Assembly: GCA_964629475.1 (NCBI GenBank)
Contig: CAZVQW010000022.1
Span: 1-41,607 of the forward strand
DNA: 41,607 bases
Direction of reading: 5' to 3'
DNA from: SMWD01 sp964629475
GTDB lineage: Bacteria; Pseudomonadota; Gammaproteobacteria; Steroidobacterales; GCA-2729495
Below, in pieces: positions 1-7,996 of this stretch (position 1 is its first letter; each line of letters opens with the position of its first letter). The notes under the pieces are model-generated. The model saw only the letters and a list, made by a program, of their open reading frames with translations. It did not search any database and had not been told where the DNA came from. The position numbers and the translations under genes are program-made.

Positions 1-97
1 TAGCGAAGAGCATCAAGACAAAGGTCACGATACCGACAATCGGCGGTTTCCAGAGTTTCGATTTTCCAACATTGGTTGGCACGGCTGCGGTTGTCAT
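1..97 (-). CDS. N-terminus of an inner-membrane protein (partial)
   Basis: An open frame on the minus strand starts with ATG at 95-97 and runs off the left edge, giving 32 residues. It follows a strong ribosome binding site (GGAGGA about 6 bases before the ATG). The peptide begins MTTAAVPTNVGKSKLWKPP and then turns strongly hydrophobic (IVGIVTFVLMLFA), as in a short cytoplasmic tail followed by a first membrane helix. A transporter or other polytopic membrane protein is likely, but the family cannot be recognised from this fragment. It is divergent from the 5-oxoprolinase gene. Confidence 0.65.
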   Translation of the reverse strand, partial: MTTAAVPTNVGKSKLWKPPIVGIVTFVLMLFA

Positions 98-307
98 TGA
101 TTCCTCCATCCAGCTGCAATCAATGCGCTCCTCGGCATCGATCACCTGCATGTCCTGATTGAGATGGATGAATTTTACGGGGTCAGGCCCTGCAACTGTG
201 TCAACCGTTGGTCAACAATCGACAATATTGAGCAAACGTCCGGAGCTGAGAGAGCGTGGCCTTGCCGGGCAAAACGAGTCGGCCGGCCCGCATGCTACAT
301 TAACGCG
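98..307. promoter_or_regulatory. Divergent intergenic region with GTCAAC direct repeats
   Basis: This 210-bp stretch separates the left-edge membrane gene from the oxoprolinase gene and must carry both promoters. Two copies of GTCAAC lie at 200-205 and 211-216, exactly 11 bp (one helical turn) apart, the arrangement of a possible regulator site. No convincing -35/-10 pair was found on either strand, so the promoter itself is not placed. Confidence 0.25.
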
Positions 308-3300
308 ATGTCGCAAGAGGGCTGGCAATTCTGGATCGATCGCGGAGGCACTTTCACGGATATCATCGGCCGCGACCCGGCCGGCCGACTGCATATTCGC
401 AAATTGCTGTCCGAGAATCCTGATCACTATGCCGACGCAGCCGTTGCCGGCATTAAGGCAACACTTGCAACGGCAAAGTCGACGAATCGAATCGACGCAA
501 TCCGCATGGGTACCACCGTCGCGACAAATGCGCTGCTCGAGCGCCGCGGCGAGCCGACGGCGCTGGTCATCACCGCCGGCTTCGAGGATGCGCTGCGTAT
601 CGGCTACCAGGCCCGGCCGGATATTTTTGCGCTCGACATTCAATTACCCGAACCCGCCTACGGCCCGGTTATCGGCGCCAGTGAAAGAATCGAGGCAAAC
701 GGCAATATTCTTGAGTCGCTGAATATCGAGCGCCTGACTACCGACCTCGAAGCTCTGTATGCCCGGGGATTACGTGCAGTAGCGATTTGCTTCATGCATG
801 CCTACCGCAATGGCGAACATGAACGTACCGCCGGTGAACTGGCCGCCCATATCGGTTTTCGCCACATCTCGCTGTCTCACGAAGTCAGCCCGCTGCGAAA
901 ACTGGTCGGCCGCGGTGATACGACAGTAGCCGACGCTTACCTGTCGCCGGTACTCAACCGATACATTGCGCGCCTGAAGGCCTCACTCGCGGACGCCGGA
1001 TTATCGACACGCCGGTTGCTGTTCATGCAAAGCAATGGCGGACTCGTCGACGAATGCCGGTTTCGCGGCAAGGACAGCGTGCTGTCGGGCCCGGCCGGCG
1101 GTGTTGTCGGCATGGTCGCCGCATCTGCACAGGCCGCCGGTAATCGCCTGATCGGCTTCGACATGGGCGGAACGTCGACGGACGTGTCCCTGTTCACCGG
1201 AGACTTCGAGTACGTCACAGACAACGAGGTTGCAGGTATCCGGCTGCGTGCACCGATGATTCGACTGCATACGGTCGCGGCCGGCGGTGGGTCGATACTG
1301 AAATTTGCCTCCGGACGATTCCAGGTCGGACCGGAGTCGGCAGGTGCAGACCCGGGCCCGACCGCATACCGAAACGGCGGGCCACTGACCGTGACCGATG
1401 CGAATATCATGCTCGGGCGCATTCTGCCGGCGCATTTCCCCTGTTCATTCGGCACCGGCGGCAACGAACCACTCGATGATGGCCGCGTACGCCGGGAATT
1501 TATCGCACTCGGCAAACGCATCTCGCAGAAAATCAAACATGAACTGAGTCCCGAGGCGGTCGCGGAAGGCTTCATCCGAGTCGCGGTCAACAACATGGCG
1601 AATGCGATCAAACGCATTTCAATCCAGCGTGGCCACGATCCGACAGAGTTTTCGCTGTGCTGTTTCGGCGGGGCCGCCGGCCAGCACGCGTGTCGGGTCG
1701 CCGAAGAACTCGGCATCGATACGATCCTGATTCACCCGCTGGCCGGTGTACTGTCGGCATTCGGCATCGGTACCGCACCGCTGCGCACATATCACCAGCA
1801 GACTATTGATATGCCGCTCGACGATGCGGCGCTTGATGAGCTCGAGCCGGTCATCGATGCGGCGGTCGCGACCTGCCGCACCGAATTGCTGGACCAAGGC
1901 TGTATTCCGGCATCGATCAATGCACGAAGGATTCTGTCGATTCGAACGACCGGCACGGACACCTCGTTGCCGGTTGAATGGAACGACCGGTCTGGCATCG
2001 AGACCGATTTTGCCGACCTGCACCGGCAACGATTCGGGTTCTGTCATACCGATGCGAGCGACCCGGATAAAAGCAGGTGTGAAACGCTGCTGCAGATCGA
2101 ATCTTTCCGTGTCGAAGTCAACGGCCGACACGCAGGCGCAGACAACCGGCCTGCGATTACGCGGCGTGCGGAGATGCAGATACAAAGCCATGAACAGTCA
2201 CGCCTCTACTGCCGCACGGAGTGGCGTGATACGCCCGTGCATCGCCGTACCAACCTGCCGGCCGGTGACCGGATTACGGGCCCGGCAATCGTTATCGATG
2301 AGTCGACAACGATTGTCATCGAACCGGACTGGCAACTCGACGTCGAAGATGACGGACAGCTGCGCCTGACCCGTGACCGGCAGGTTCAAAACAAGCAGGC
2401 AGGCAGTACGGATACCGACCCGGTGTTGCTGGAAGTCTTCAACAGCCATTTCATGAACATCGCCGAACAAATGGGTGCCGTGCTCGAGAACACGGCGCAT
2501 TCAGTCAACATCAAGGAGCGGCTCGATTTTTCGTGTGCATTGTTTGACGATCGCGGCCGGCTGATTGCAAACGCACCGCACATTCCGGTCCATCTCGGCT
2601 CGATGGGCGACAGCGTGGCCGCAATTCTCGACGACAATGCCGGCACGATCCGCCCCGGTGACATCTTCATGCTGAATACACCTTATAACGGCGGATCCCA
2701 TCTGCCAGACATTACGGTTGTGACGCCGCTATTCGATGCAACAGGGACGGCGATCGAATTCATTGTCGCCAGCCGCGCACACCATGCCGACATCGGCGGC
2801 CTGACACCCGGCTCGATGCCGCCCCACAGTCACACGATTCACGACGAGGGCATCCTGTTCGACAATTTCCGCCTCGTCGATGAACACGGCTTCCGGGAGA
2901 CAGCACTGCGCACAGCACTGGCAGCCGGGCCCAATCCGGCCCGCAATCCCGACCAGAACGTGGCTGACCTGCGCGCGCAGATCGCCGCGAACGAGAAAGG
3001 TGCCCGCGAACTACGCGCGATGATCGCGCATTTTGGACAAAAAACCGTGCGCGCCTATATGCGTCACGTTCGCGCCAATGCCGAAGCATCGGTACGCGCA
3101 GTCATTGATCGCATCAGTGACGGGCAACATGCGCTGGAGCTCGATAACGGTGCACGCATCCATGTTCGCGTCACGGTCGATCGTGACAAATGTGAAGCCA
3201 CCGTGGACTTCAGCGGTACGTCACCGCAAAGTGAAACTAACTTCAACGCACCGATAGCGGTGACACGTGCCGCCGTGTTGTACGTCTTTCGCTCACTGAT

Positions 3301-3976
3301 CACCGAACCTATTCCTCTGAATGCCGGTTGCATGCAACCCATCCATCTCATCATCCCCGATGGTTGTCTGCTGAACCCACACTACCCGGCCGCCGTCGTC
3401 GCCGGTAATGTCGAAACATCGCAATGCATTACCAATGCCCTGTATGGTGCACTCGGCGTCATGGCGAGCTCACAGTGCACGATGAACAACCTGACGTTCG
3501 GCAACGACAGGCTGCAGTATTACGAGACCATCTGCGGCGGCTCAGGGGCCGGACCGGACTTCACCGGCACCGACGCCGTACACACACAGATGACCAACTC
3601 GCGCATGACGGATCCCGAGGTCCTCGAGACAAGATTTCCGGTGCTGATCCGTGAATTCTCGATCCGCACTAACAGCGGTGGTGCCGGCCAATATCGCGGC
3701 GGCAACGGCGTCGTGCGCAGTATCGAATTTTGCGCACCAATGCAGGCCGCAATCCTGTCGAACAACCGCCTGACCGCGCCATTCGGCATACACGGCGGAG
3801 CCTCGGGCCAGGCAGGTTGCAATCGCGTCATGCGGAGCGATGGACACGCTGAAGTTGTGGATTCGGTCGGAGAACTACAGCTCGAAACCGGCGACACTCT
3901 GATTATCGAGACGCCGGGTGGCGGTGGATTTGGGAAAGTAGATATCAATGCGTCTGCAAATGATTTTCCTTGCTAA
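308..3976 (+). CDS. 5-oxoprolinase (ATP-hydrolysing), HyuA-HyuB fusion
   Basis: Predicted to open 5-oxoproline to glutamate with ATP hydrolysis in the cytoplasm, a salvage step linked to glutathione turnover. The 1222-residue product has the full length of fused 5-oxoprolinases. The N-terminal hydantoinase A half begins with WQFWIDRGGTFTDI near residue 6, a family hallmark. It continues with QSNGGLVDE and LSGPAGGVVGM, then the actin-fold nucleotide-binding motif GFDMGGTSTDVS near residue 284. The hydantoinase B half starts near residue 700 and ends with PGGGGFG close to the C-terminus. The start at 308 was chosen over an upstream in-frame ATG at 164 because conservation begins right after it; there is no clear ribosome binding site at either. 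The SLC13 gene follows after 48 bp on the same strand. Hydantoinase activity is an alternative, but the WQFWIDRGGTFTD opening favours 5-oxoprolinase. Confidence 0.88.
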   Translation: MSQEGWQFWIDRGGTFTDIIGRDPAGRLHIRKLLSENPDHYADAAVAGIKATLATAKSTNRIDAIRMGTTVATNALLERRGEPTALVITAGFEDALRIGYQARPDIFALDIQLPEPAYGPVIGASERIEANGNILESLNIERLTTDLEALYARGLRAVAICFMHAYRNGEHERTAGELAAHIGFRHISLSHEVSPLRKLVGRGDTTVADAYLSPVLNRYIARLKASLADAGLSTRRLLFMQSNGGLVDECRFRGKDSVLSGPAGGVVGMVAASAQAAGNRLIGFDMGGTSTDVSLFTGDFEYVTDNEVAGIRLRAPMIRLHTVAAGGGSILKFASGRFQVGPESAGADPGPTAYRNGGPLTVTDANIMLGRILPAHFPCSFGTGGNEPLDDGRVRREFIALGKRISQKIKHELSPEAVAEGFIRVAVNNMANAIKRISIQRGHDPTEFSLCCFGGAAGQHACRVAEELGIDTILIHPLAGVLSAFGIGTAPLRTYHQQTIDMPLDDAALDELEPVIDAAVATCRTELLDQGCIPASINARRILSIRTTGTDTSLPVEWNDRSGIETDFADLHRQRFGFCHTDASDPDKSRCETLLQIESFRVEVNGRHAGADNRPAITRRAEMQIQSHEQSRLYCRTEWRDTPVHRRTNLPAGDRITGPAIVIDESTTIVIEPDWQLDVEDDGQLRLTRDRQVQNKQAGSTDTDPVLLEVFNSHFMNIAEQMGAVLENTAHSVNIKERLDFSCALFDDRGRLIANAPHIPVHLGSMGDSVAAILDDNAGTIRPGDIFMLNTPYNGGSHLPDITVVTPLFDATGTAIEFIVASRAHHADIGGLTPGSMPPHSHTIHDEGILFDNFRLVDEHGFRETALRTALAAGPNPARNPDQNVADLRAQIAANEKGARELRAMIAHFGQKTVRAYMRHVRANAEASVRAVIDRISDGQHALELDNGARIHVRVTVDRDKCEATVDFSGTSPQSETNFNAPIAVTRAAVLYVFRSLITEPIPLNAGCMQPIHLIIPDGCLLNPHYPAAVVAGNVETSQCITNALYGALGVMASSQCTMNNLTFGNDRLQYYETICGGSGAGPDFTGTDAVHTQMTNSRMTDPEVLETRFPVLIREFSIRTNSGGAGQYRGGNGVVRSIEFCAPMQAAILSNNRLTAPFGIHGGASGQAGCNRVMRSDGHAEVVDSVGELQLETGDTLIIETPGGGGFGKVDINASANDFPC

Positions 3977-4024
3977 TATTCAGCACGTCACGAACAAACG
4001 CTACGCAATCGACCGGACCTGTCA

Positions 4025-6394
4025 GTGAACCTCGAAATCGCCATTGTCCTGATCATCCTCGGCATCGCGCTGATCCTGTTCATCAGCGAAGTGCTGCGCA
4101 TGGATCTCGTCGCCCTGCTCGTCCTGTGCGCGCTGGCCGTGACCGGTGTCGTGACGCCGAACGAGGCGATCTCCGGTTTCAGCAACGCGGCAGTTATTAC
4201 GGTCTGGGCCATGTTTATCCTGAGCGAAGGGCTCACGCGTACCGGTATTGCCGATATTCTCGGTCGACAGGTCATGAAAATTGCCGGGCGCAAGGAAGTT
4301 TCGCTGATCTTCTGGATCATGGTCATCTCGGGTGGACTGTCGGCATTCATGAACAATATCGGCGTTGCAGCGCTGATGCTGCCGGTGGTCATCGACATCG
4401 CGCGCCGCACCGAGGTGCCGCCGTCGCGACTTCTGATGCCACTCGCCTATGGCTGCCTGCTGGGCGGCCTGACGACATTGATCGGTACACCGCCGAATCT
4501 GTTGATCGCCGGGGCGCTCGCACAGGGCGGCGAAGTACCTTTCACGCTGTTCGATTTCACACCGATCGGTGCCGGCGCAATGATGATCGGCGTCCTGTTT
4601 ACCTGCCTGATCGGACGATTAATATTGCCGAAAGTCGATCTGACGGGGTCAACGCAGAAACGCAGCCAACGGAACCTGCGTTCTCAATACAGCCTGCAGG
4701 AACGCACATTCACGATGACCGTGCCGTATAACTCGGTCCTCGTCGGCAAGACACTCGCCGAAAGCCGCATCAGTTCGACTGCCGGCCTGATCGTCATGGT
4801 GCTCGAACGTCGCAACGAAGTCCTCACCCTGCCGTCGAAAAAAACTATCATCCAAAGCGGTGACAAGCTCATGATCCAGGGGCGGCTCGACCGGTTCGAC
4901 GAAATGCGCCAGTGGAGCGATCTCGTCATCGAGCGTGAGGCGCCGCTGCTGCAAACCCTGCTGTCCGGGCAAGTTGAGCTTGTTGAAGTCACGGTCGCTG
5001 AAAAATCTGCGCTGGTGAAAAACCTCCTGCATCACATGGAATTCCGTCGACGCTTCAACGCTAATGTACTGGCAATCAAGCGTGATGACATCATTCGCCG
5101 CGAGAACCTTGCCTACGTACCTATCCGCGCCGGCGACAAGTTGTTGCTCCAAGGCGACGAAAATCTCCTTGATGAACTCGAGGGCAGCCAGGAGTTTTCC
5201 GAGTGTCGCGTCGCGACCGAGGAAGACCTGACGGGCGATTATCGGCTGCAGGAACGCGTCTTCGTCGTTCGCGTACCGCGCAACTCGAAGCTCGGCGGAT
5301 CGACGCTCGCCAAGAGCCGTATCGGCGACGCATTCGATTTCCGGTTACTCGGAATGTTCCGTGAAGGCTCGCTGCAATTCATGCCCGAGCCGGATGAAGT
5401 CATTCTCGGTGGTGATCTGTTGCTGCTGCAGGGACGACCCACGGATCTCGACGTACTCGTCGGCTTACAGGAACTGACGGTCCGCCAGGAGCTCTCGGCG
5501 ATGGCCACCGGTATTTTCGAGTCGGATCGACTCTCGACGCTCGAGGCGACACTGTCACCACAATCGAAACTTGCCGGCAAAACGGTCGACGAAATCAACT
5601 TCCGTGAAAAATTTGGTCTCGAGCTGAGCGCAATCTGGCGTTCGGGCAAGGCCATTCGCTCGGACCTCGACCACCTGGAACTGCTGCACGGCGATGCGCT
5701 GCTGTTTGTCGGTCCACGCCAGAAACTATCACTGCTGAATGACGATGCTGATTTCCTCGTGCTGACTCCGGTCAGTGCGCCAAGTACCGATACCCGGCGT
5801 GCACCACTGGCGAGCCTGATCATGTTCGGCGTCATCACGGCCGTACTGATCGGCTGGCTGCCGATTTCGGTTGCCGCAATCCTTGGCGCCGCACTAATGG
5901 TCCTGAGCGGTTGCCTGAACATGGAACAGGCCTACCGCGCAATCGACTGGCGTGCCGTGTTCCTGATCGCCGGTATGCTGCCGCTCGGTATTGCTATGCA
6001 GGAAACCGGTACGGCTGAATACCTGGCGACCAAGGTCATGGCCAACCTCGGCGAATTCGGGCCATGGCCCGTGATCATGGGTCTCTATGCGATTACGGCG
6101 ATAGGCACGATGATCATCCCGACGGCGGCGCTGGTCGTACTGATGTCACCGATCGTCCTGTCTGCCTGCGGCGAGATGGGTATCATGCCGCACACGGCGA
6201 TGATGGCCGTCGCGATGGCCGCATCGGCCAGTTTCACGAGCCCGATCTCGCACCCGGCGAATATCCTCGTCATGGGTCCCGGTGGTTACCGTTTCTCGGA
6301 CTACATCAAGCTCGGCGTACCGCTGACACTTGTGATCTTCGTTGCGGTCATGCTGCTGCTGCCGATCTTCTGGCCGCTGGTGCCGGTTAACTGA
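4025..6394 (+). CDS. SLC13/DASS-type permease with four RCK_C (TrkA-C) domains
   Basis: A 789-residue inner-membrane transporter starting at GTG. Residues about 1-205 are membrane helices with family motifs (MNNIGVAALMLPV, LIGTPPNLL). Residues about 220-580 are a soluble insert of four successive RCK_C repeats, each ending in a phrase like GDKLMIQG, GDKLLLQG, GGDLLLLQG or GDALLFVG. Residues about 590-789 are the second membrane half with matching motifs (MIIPTAALVVLMSP, SPISHPANILVMGP). Such proteins are sodium-coupled or proton-coupled carriers of sulfate or dicarboxylates, or SAC1/YfbS-like permeases, and the RCK_C domains are thought to bind ligands and gate transport. Four RCK_C units is more than the usual two. 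Its position beside the sulfur-oxidation genes makes sulfate a reasonable but unproven substrate. The coding end abuts a broken tRNA. Confidence 0.88.
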   Translation: MNLEIAIVLIILGIALILFISEVLRMDLVALLVLCALAVTGVVTPNEAISGFSNAAVITVWAMFILSEGLTRTGIADILGRQVMKIAGRKEVSLIFWIMVISGGLSAFMNNIGVAALMLPVVIDIARRTEVPPSRLLMPLAYGCLLGGLTTLIGTPPNLLIAGALAQGGEVPFTLFDFTPIGAGAMMIGVLFTCLIGRLILPKVDLTGSTQKRSQRNLRSQYSLQERTFTMTVPYNSVLVGKTLAESRISSTAGLIVMVLERRNEVLTLPSKKTIIQSGDKLMIQGRLDRFDEMRQWSDLVIEREAPLLQTLLSGQVELVEVTVAEKSALVKNLLHHMEFRRRFNANVLAIKRDDIIRRENLAYVPIRAGDKLLLQGDENLLDELEGSQEFSECRVATEEDLTGDYRLQERVFVVRVPRNSKLGGSTLAKSRIGDAFDFRLLGMFREGSLQFMPEPDEVILGGDLLLLQGRPTDLDVLVGLQELTVRQELSAMATGIFESDRLSTLEATLSPQSKLAGKTVDEINFREKFGLELSAIWRSGKAIRSDLDHLELLHGDALLFVGPRQKLSLLNDDADFLVLTPVSAPSTDTRRAPLASLIMFGVITAVLIGWLPISVAAILGAALMVLSGCLNMEQAYRAIDWRAVFLIAGMLPLGIAMQETGTAEYLATKVMANLGEFGPWPVIMGLYAITAIGTMIIPTAALVVLMSPIVLSACGEMGIMPHTAMMAVAMAASASFTSPISHPANILVMGPGGYRFSDYIKLGVPLTLVIFVAVMLLLPIFWPLVPVN

Positions 6395-6399
6395 CGAGA

Positions 6400-6436
6400 A
6401 TGAGTCCCCTGCTCTAACCAACTGAGCTACGGGCCC
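6400..6436 (-). pseudogene. 5' half of a CAT-anticodon tRNA (Met or Ile2), truncated after the anticodon
   Basis: Read on the minus strand, this has the 5' acceptor strand GGGCCCG, TA, the D-arm GCTCAGTTGGTTAGAGC, a 5' anticodon strand GGGGA, and the loop CTCAT with the anticodon CAT. Similarity stops there: the expected purine 37, the second half of the anticodon stem (TCCC), the T arm and the CCA end are absent. The sequence instead runs into the 3' end of the SLC13 gene, six bases away. It cannot form a working tRNA and looks like the scar of an integration or rearrangement whose breakpoint was in the anticodon loop. Confidence 0.8.
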
Positions 6437-6770
6437 GAGTATCGAGAGCCATATACCGAGAACCGGGGCCTGGATTTTAGCAATCCGGGGACGATTCACT
6501 TTTTCAATCTGCTCTATCAGTCCGGCCCTCTCTGGCGGGTAATGGCTGGCTATTTATTTGACGTCTAACCCTCCATTGTTCAGAATGACTCCGTTGAAGG
6601 ATGTGCTGTCCGTAAACGCCATAGGCGCGTGAGAGAGAATAAAGAATTTGTGAAGAACCGGATATACGGACCCGCGTAAACTCGAACGAAATCCATGGTC
6701 GCCAGACTCGAGACGGACATACCGTGTTGGACTGGCTCGTAAAAAAACGGGCTAACCCTATGAGGATAAT
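6437..6770. other. Gene-free leader of the apr operon with a REP-like remnant and a hairpin
   Basis: No gene was found in this stretch. At 6484-6503 the string CCGGGGACGATTCACTTTTT resembles the GGGGACAG-type intergenic repeats associated with REP-type transposases, though only one arm is present. Just before aprM, GGCTCGT (6734-6740) and ACGGGCT (6747-6753) can pair over an A6 loop with two G-U pairs, giving a leader hairpin. The promoter of aprMBA should lie here, but no clear -35/-10 pair could be chosen. Confidence 0.35.
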
Positions 6771-7529
6771 ATGATGTTCGCCATCAATCCGTTTGCCGAA
6801 TTAACGGCTTTTCTGCCCCCTATTGCCATGCAGATCTACATTATTTTGATGATATTTGCGGTTTTCGTTGGCACGCTTGCCGACATGATTCACAAAAGCA
6901 GTGGTCAATATTTCGCACAGCGACGAAGGAAATCAGAGACTGCAGCAATCCGGGAGCTTAGCAGTGCAGACAAAGTCTCCATGGCGATCAGGACTCTTGC
7001 AATAGAGGTTGCGACCGCCGGCGAATTCTGCAACGTGCAAAGAAGGATTTCCCATGTACTGATGTTCTACGGCTTCATTATCTATCTTGTCACGACCGTC
7101 ATCATGGTATTCGGATATCCAACACAGGACACGCCTGCGCCAACGTTCATACCACTCCTGTGGAACGTCGGGGTCATCATGACTCTTATTGGCGGTTACT
7201 GGTTTTTCTTTTTCCTCAGGGTAAACGTCGCTCATGACGGTCAACCCGTTTTCCGCCTTGTTCTCGCAGATCTGTTCATCGTGACCCTGCTGGGAAGCGT
7301 TACCTTTGCCTTCGCATGGGAAATTGTGCAGATGACCGGCAACCTTACTGCGACGAAAATAACCTTCGGCCTTTACATCTTATTTACTACGTTGCTCTTC
7401 GGATCTGTCCGCTGGTCGAAGTTAGCCCATATGTTTTTCAAACCAGTTGTGGCCTTTCAGCGACGGGTAGAGGAGGCAAACGGCGTATCCTCCCTGCCTG
7501 AGCCGGCAACTCGCAACGATCGGAGCTAA
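6771..7529 (+). CDS. aprM: AprM, membrane anchor of adenylylsulfate reductase
   Basis: A 252-residue polytopic membrane protein encoded immediately before aprB and aprA. At least five hydrophobic segments are visible: residues about 18-38, 95-115, 130-150, 165-185 and 200-218. AprM proteins of sulfur oxidisers anchor the AprBA enzyme to the cytoplasmic membrane and pass the electrons from sulfite oxidation to the quinone pool, in place of QmoABC. The identification rests on the aprM-aprB-aprA order together with size and topology. The gene starts with two consecutive ATG codons (6771 and 6774). The ribosome binding site GAGG at 6762-6765 has the better spacing to the second, so the true start may be 6774. 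aprB follows after 5 bp. Confidence 0.8.
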   Translation: MMFAINPFAELTAFLPPIAMQIYIILMIFAVFVGTLADMIHKSSGQYFAQRRRKSETAAIRELSSADKVSMAIRTLAIEVATAGEFCNVQRRISHVLMFYGFIIYLVTTVIMVFGYPTQDTPAPTFIPLLWNVGVIMTLIGGYWFFFFLRVNVAHDGQPVFRLVLADLFIVTLLGSVTFAFAWEIVQMTGNLTATKITFGLYILFTTLLFGSVRWSKLAHMFFKPVVAFQRRVEEANGVSSLPEPATRNDRS

Positions 7530-7534
7530 TCGAT

Positions 7535-7996
7535 ATGCCTACCTTCGTTTATATGACCAATTGCGACGGCTGCGGAGAGTGCGTGGATATCTGTCCTTCA
7601 GACATCATGCACATAGATCCGACTCACAGACGGGCTTACAACAGCGAGCCTAATTTCTGCTGGGAGTGCTACTCCTGTGTGAAAGCCTGTCCGCAGCAGG
7701 CGATCGACGCCCGTGGTTATTCCGACTTCGCTCCACTGGGTCATAGTGTTCGGGCGCTCCGGGAAGAGGAGAAGTCCACCATCTCCTGGAAACTCAGGTT
7801 CCGCGACGGCCGCGAGAAGAATTTTGTGTCCCCGATCCGGACTACGCCATGGGGATCGATCAAGTCAGCGTCCGATTACGAAGTGCCTGGCCAGGAGGCC
7901 ATGCAATCCCAGGAGCTTGCGCACGAACCGGGTGGGCTCCACATCGATGAGTTGCCCGCTTTAACTCCGGATCAACTCAAGCCGGGAGTAGTCTGA
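7535..7996 (+). CDS. aprB: Adenylylsulfate reductase beta subunit
   Basis: The 153-residue iron-sulfur subunit of dissimilatory APS reductase, which relays electrons between the flavin in AprA and the membrane anchor. Two [4Fe-4S] ligand sets are complete: Cys10, 13, 16 and 20 (CDGCGECVDIC) and Cys42, 45, 48 and 52 (CWECYSCVKAC). The remaining 95 residues form the tail that in known structures wraps around AprA. The stop codon overlaps the aprA start (TGATG), so the two subunits are probably translationally coupled. Confidence 0.96.
   Translation: MPTFVYMTNCDGCGECVDICPSDIMHIDPTHRRAYNSEPNFCWECYSCVKACPQQAIDARGYSDFAPLGHSVRALREEEKSTISWKLRFRDGREKNFVSPIRTTPWGSIKSASDYEVPGQEAMQSQELAHEPGGLHIDELPALTPDQLKPGVV

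Noticed and set aside
937..1716. Open frame of 259 codons on the minus strand inside the oxoprolinase gene
   Set aside because: It lies opposite a well-conserved domain, its translation is Ser/Arg/Pro-rich with no motif, and it is a shadow of the real frame.
3970..4731. Open frame of 253 codons on the plus strand overlapping the SLC13 gene
   Set aside because: Its Arg/His/Asp-rich translation has no family pattern; the overlapping SLC13 frame carries conserved transporter motifs.
5239..5922. Open frame of 227 codons on the minus strand inside the SLC13 gene
   Set aside because: It is antisense to the RCK_C repeats, low in complexity (Ser/Arg-rich) and has no ribosome binding site.
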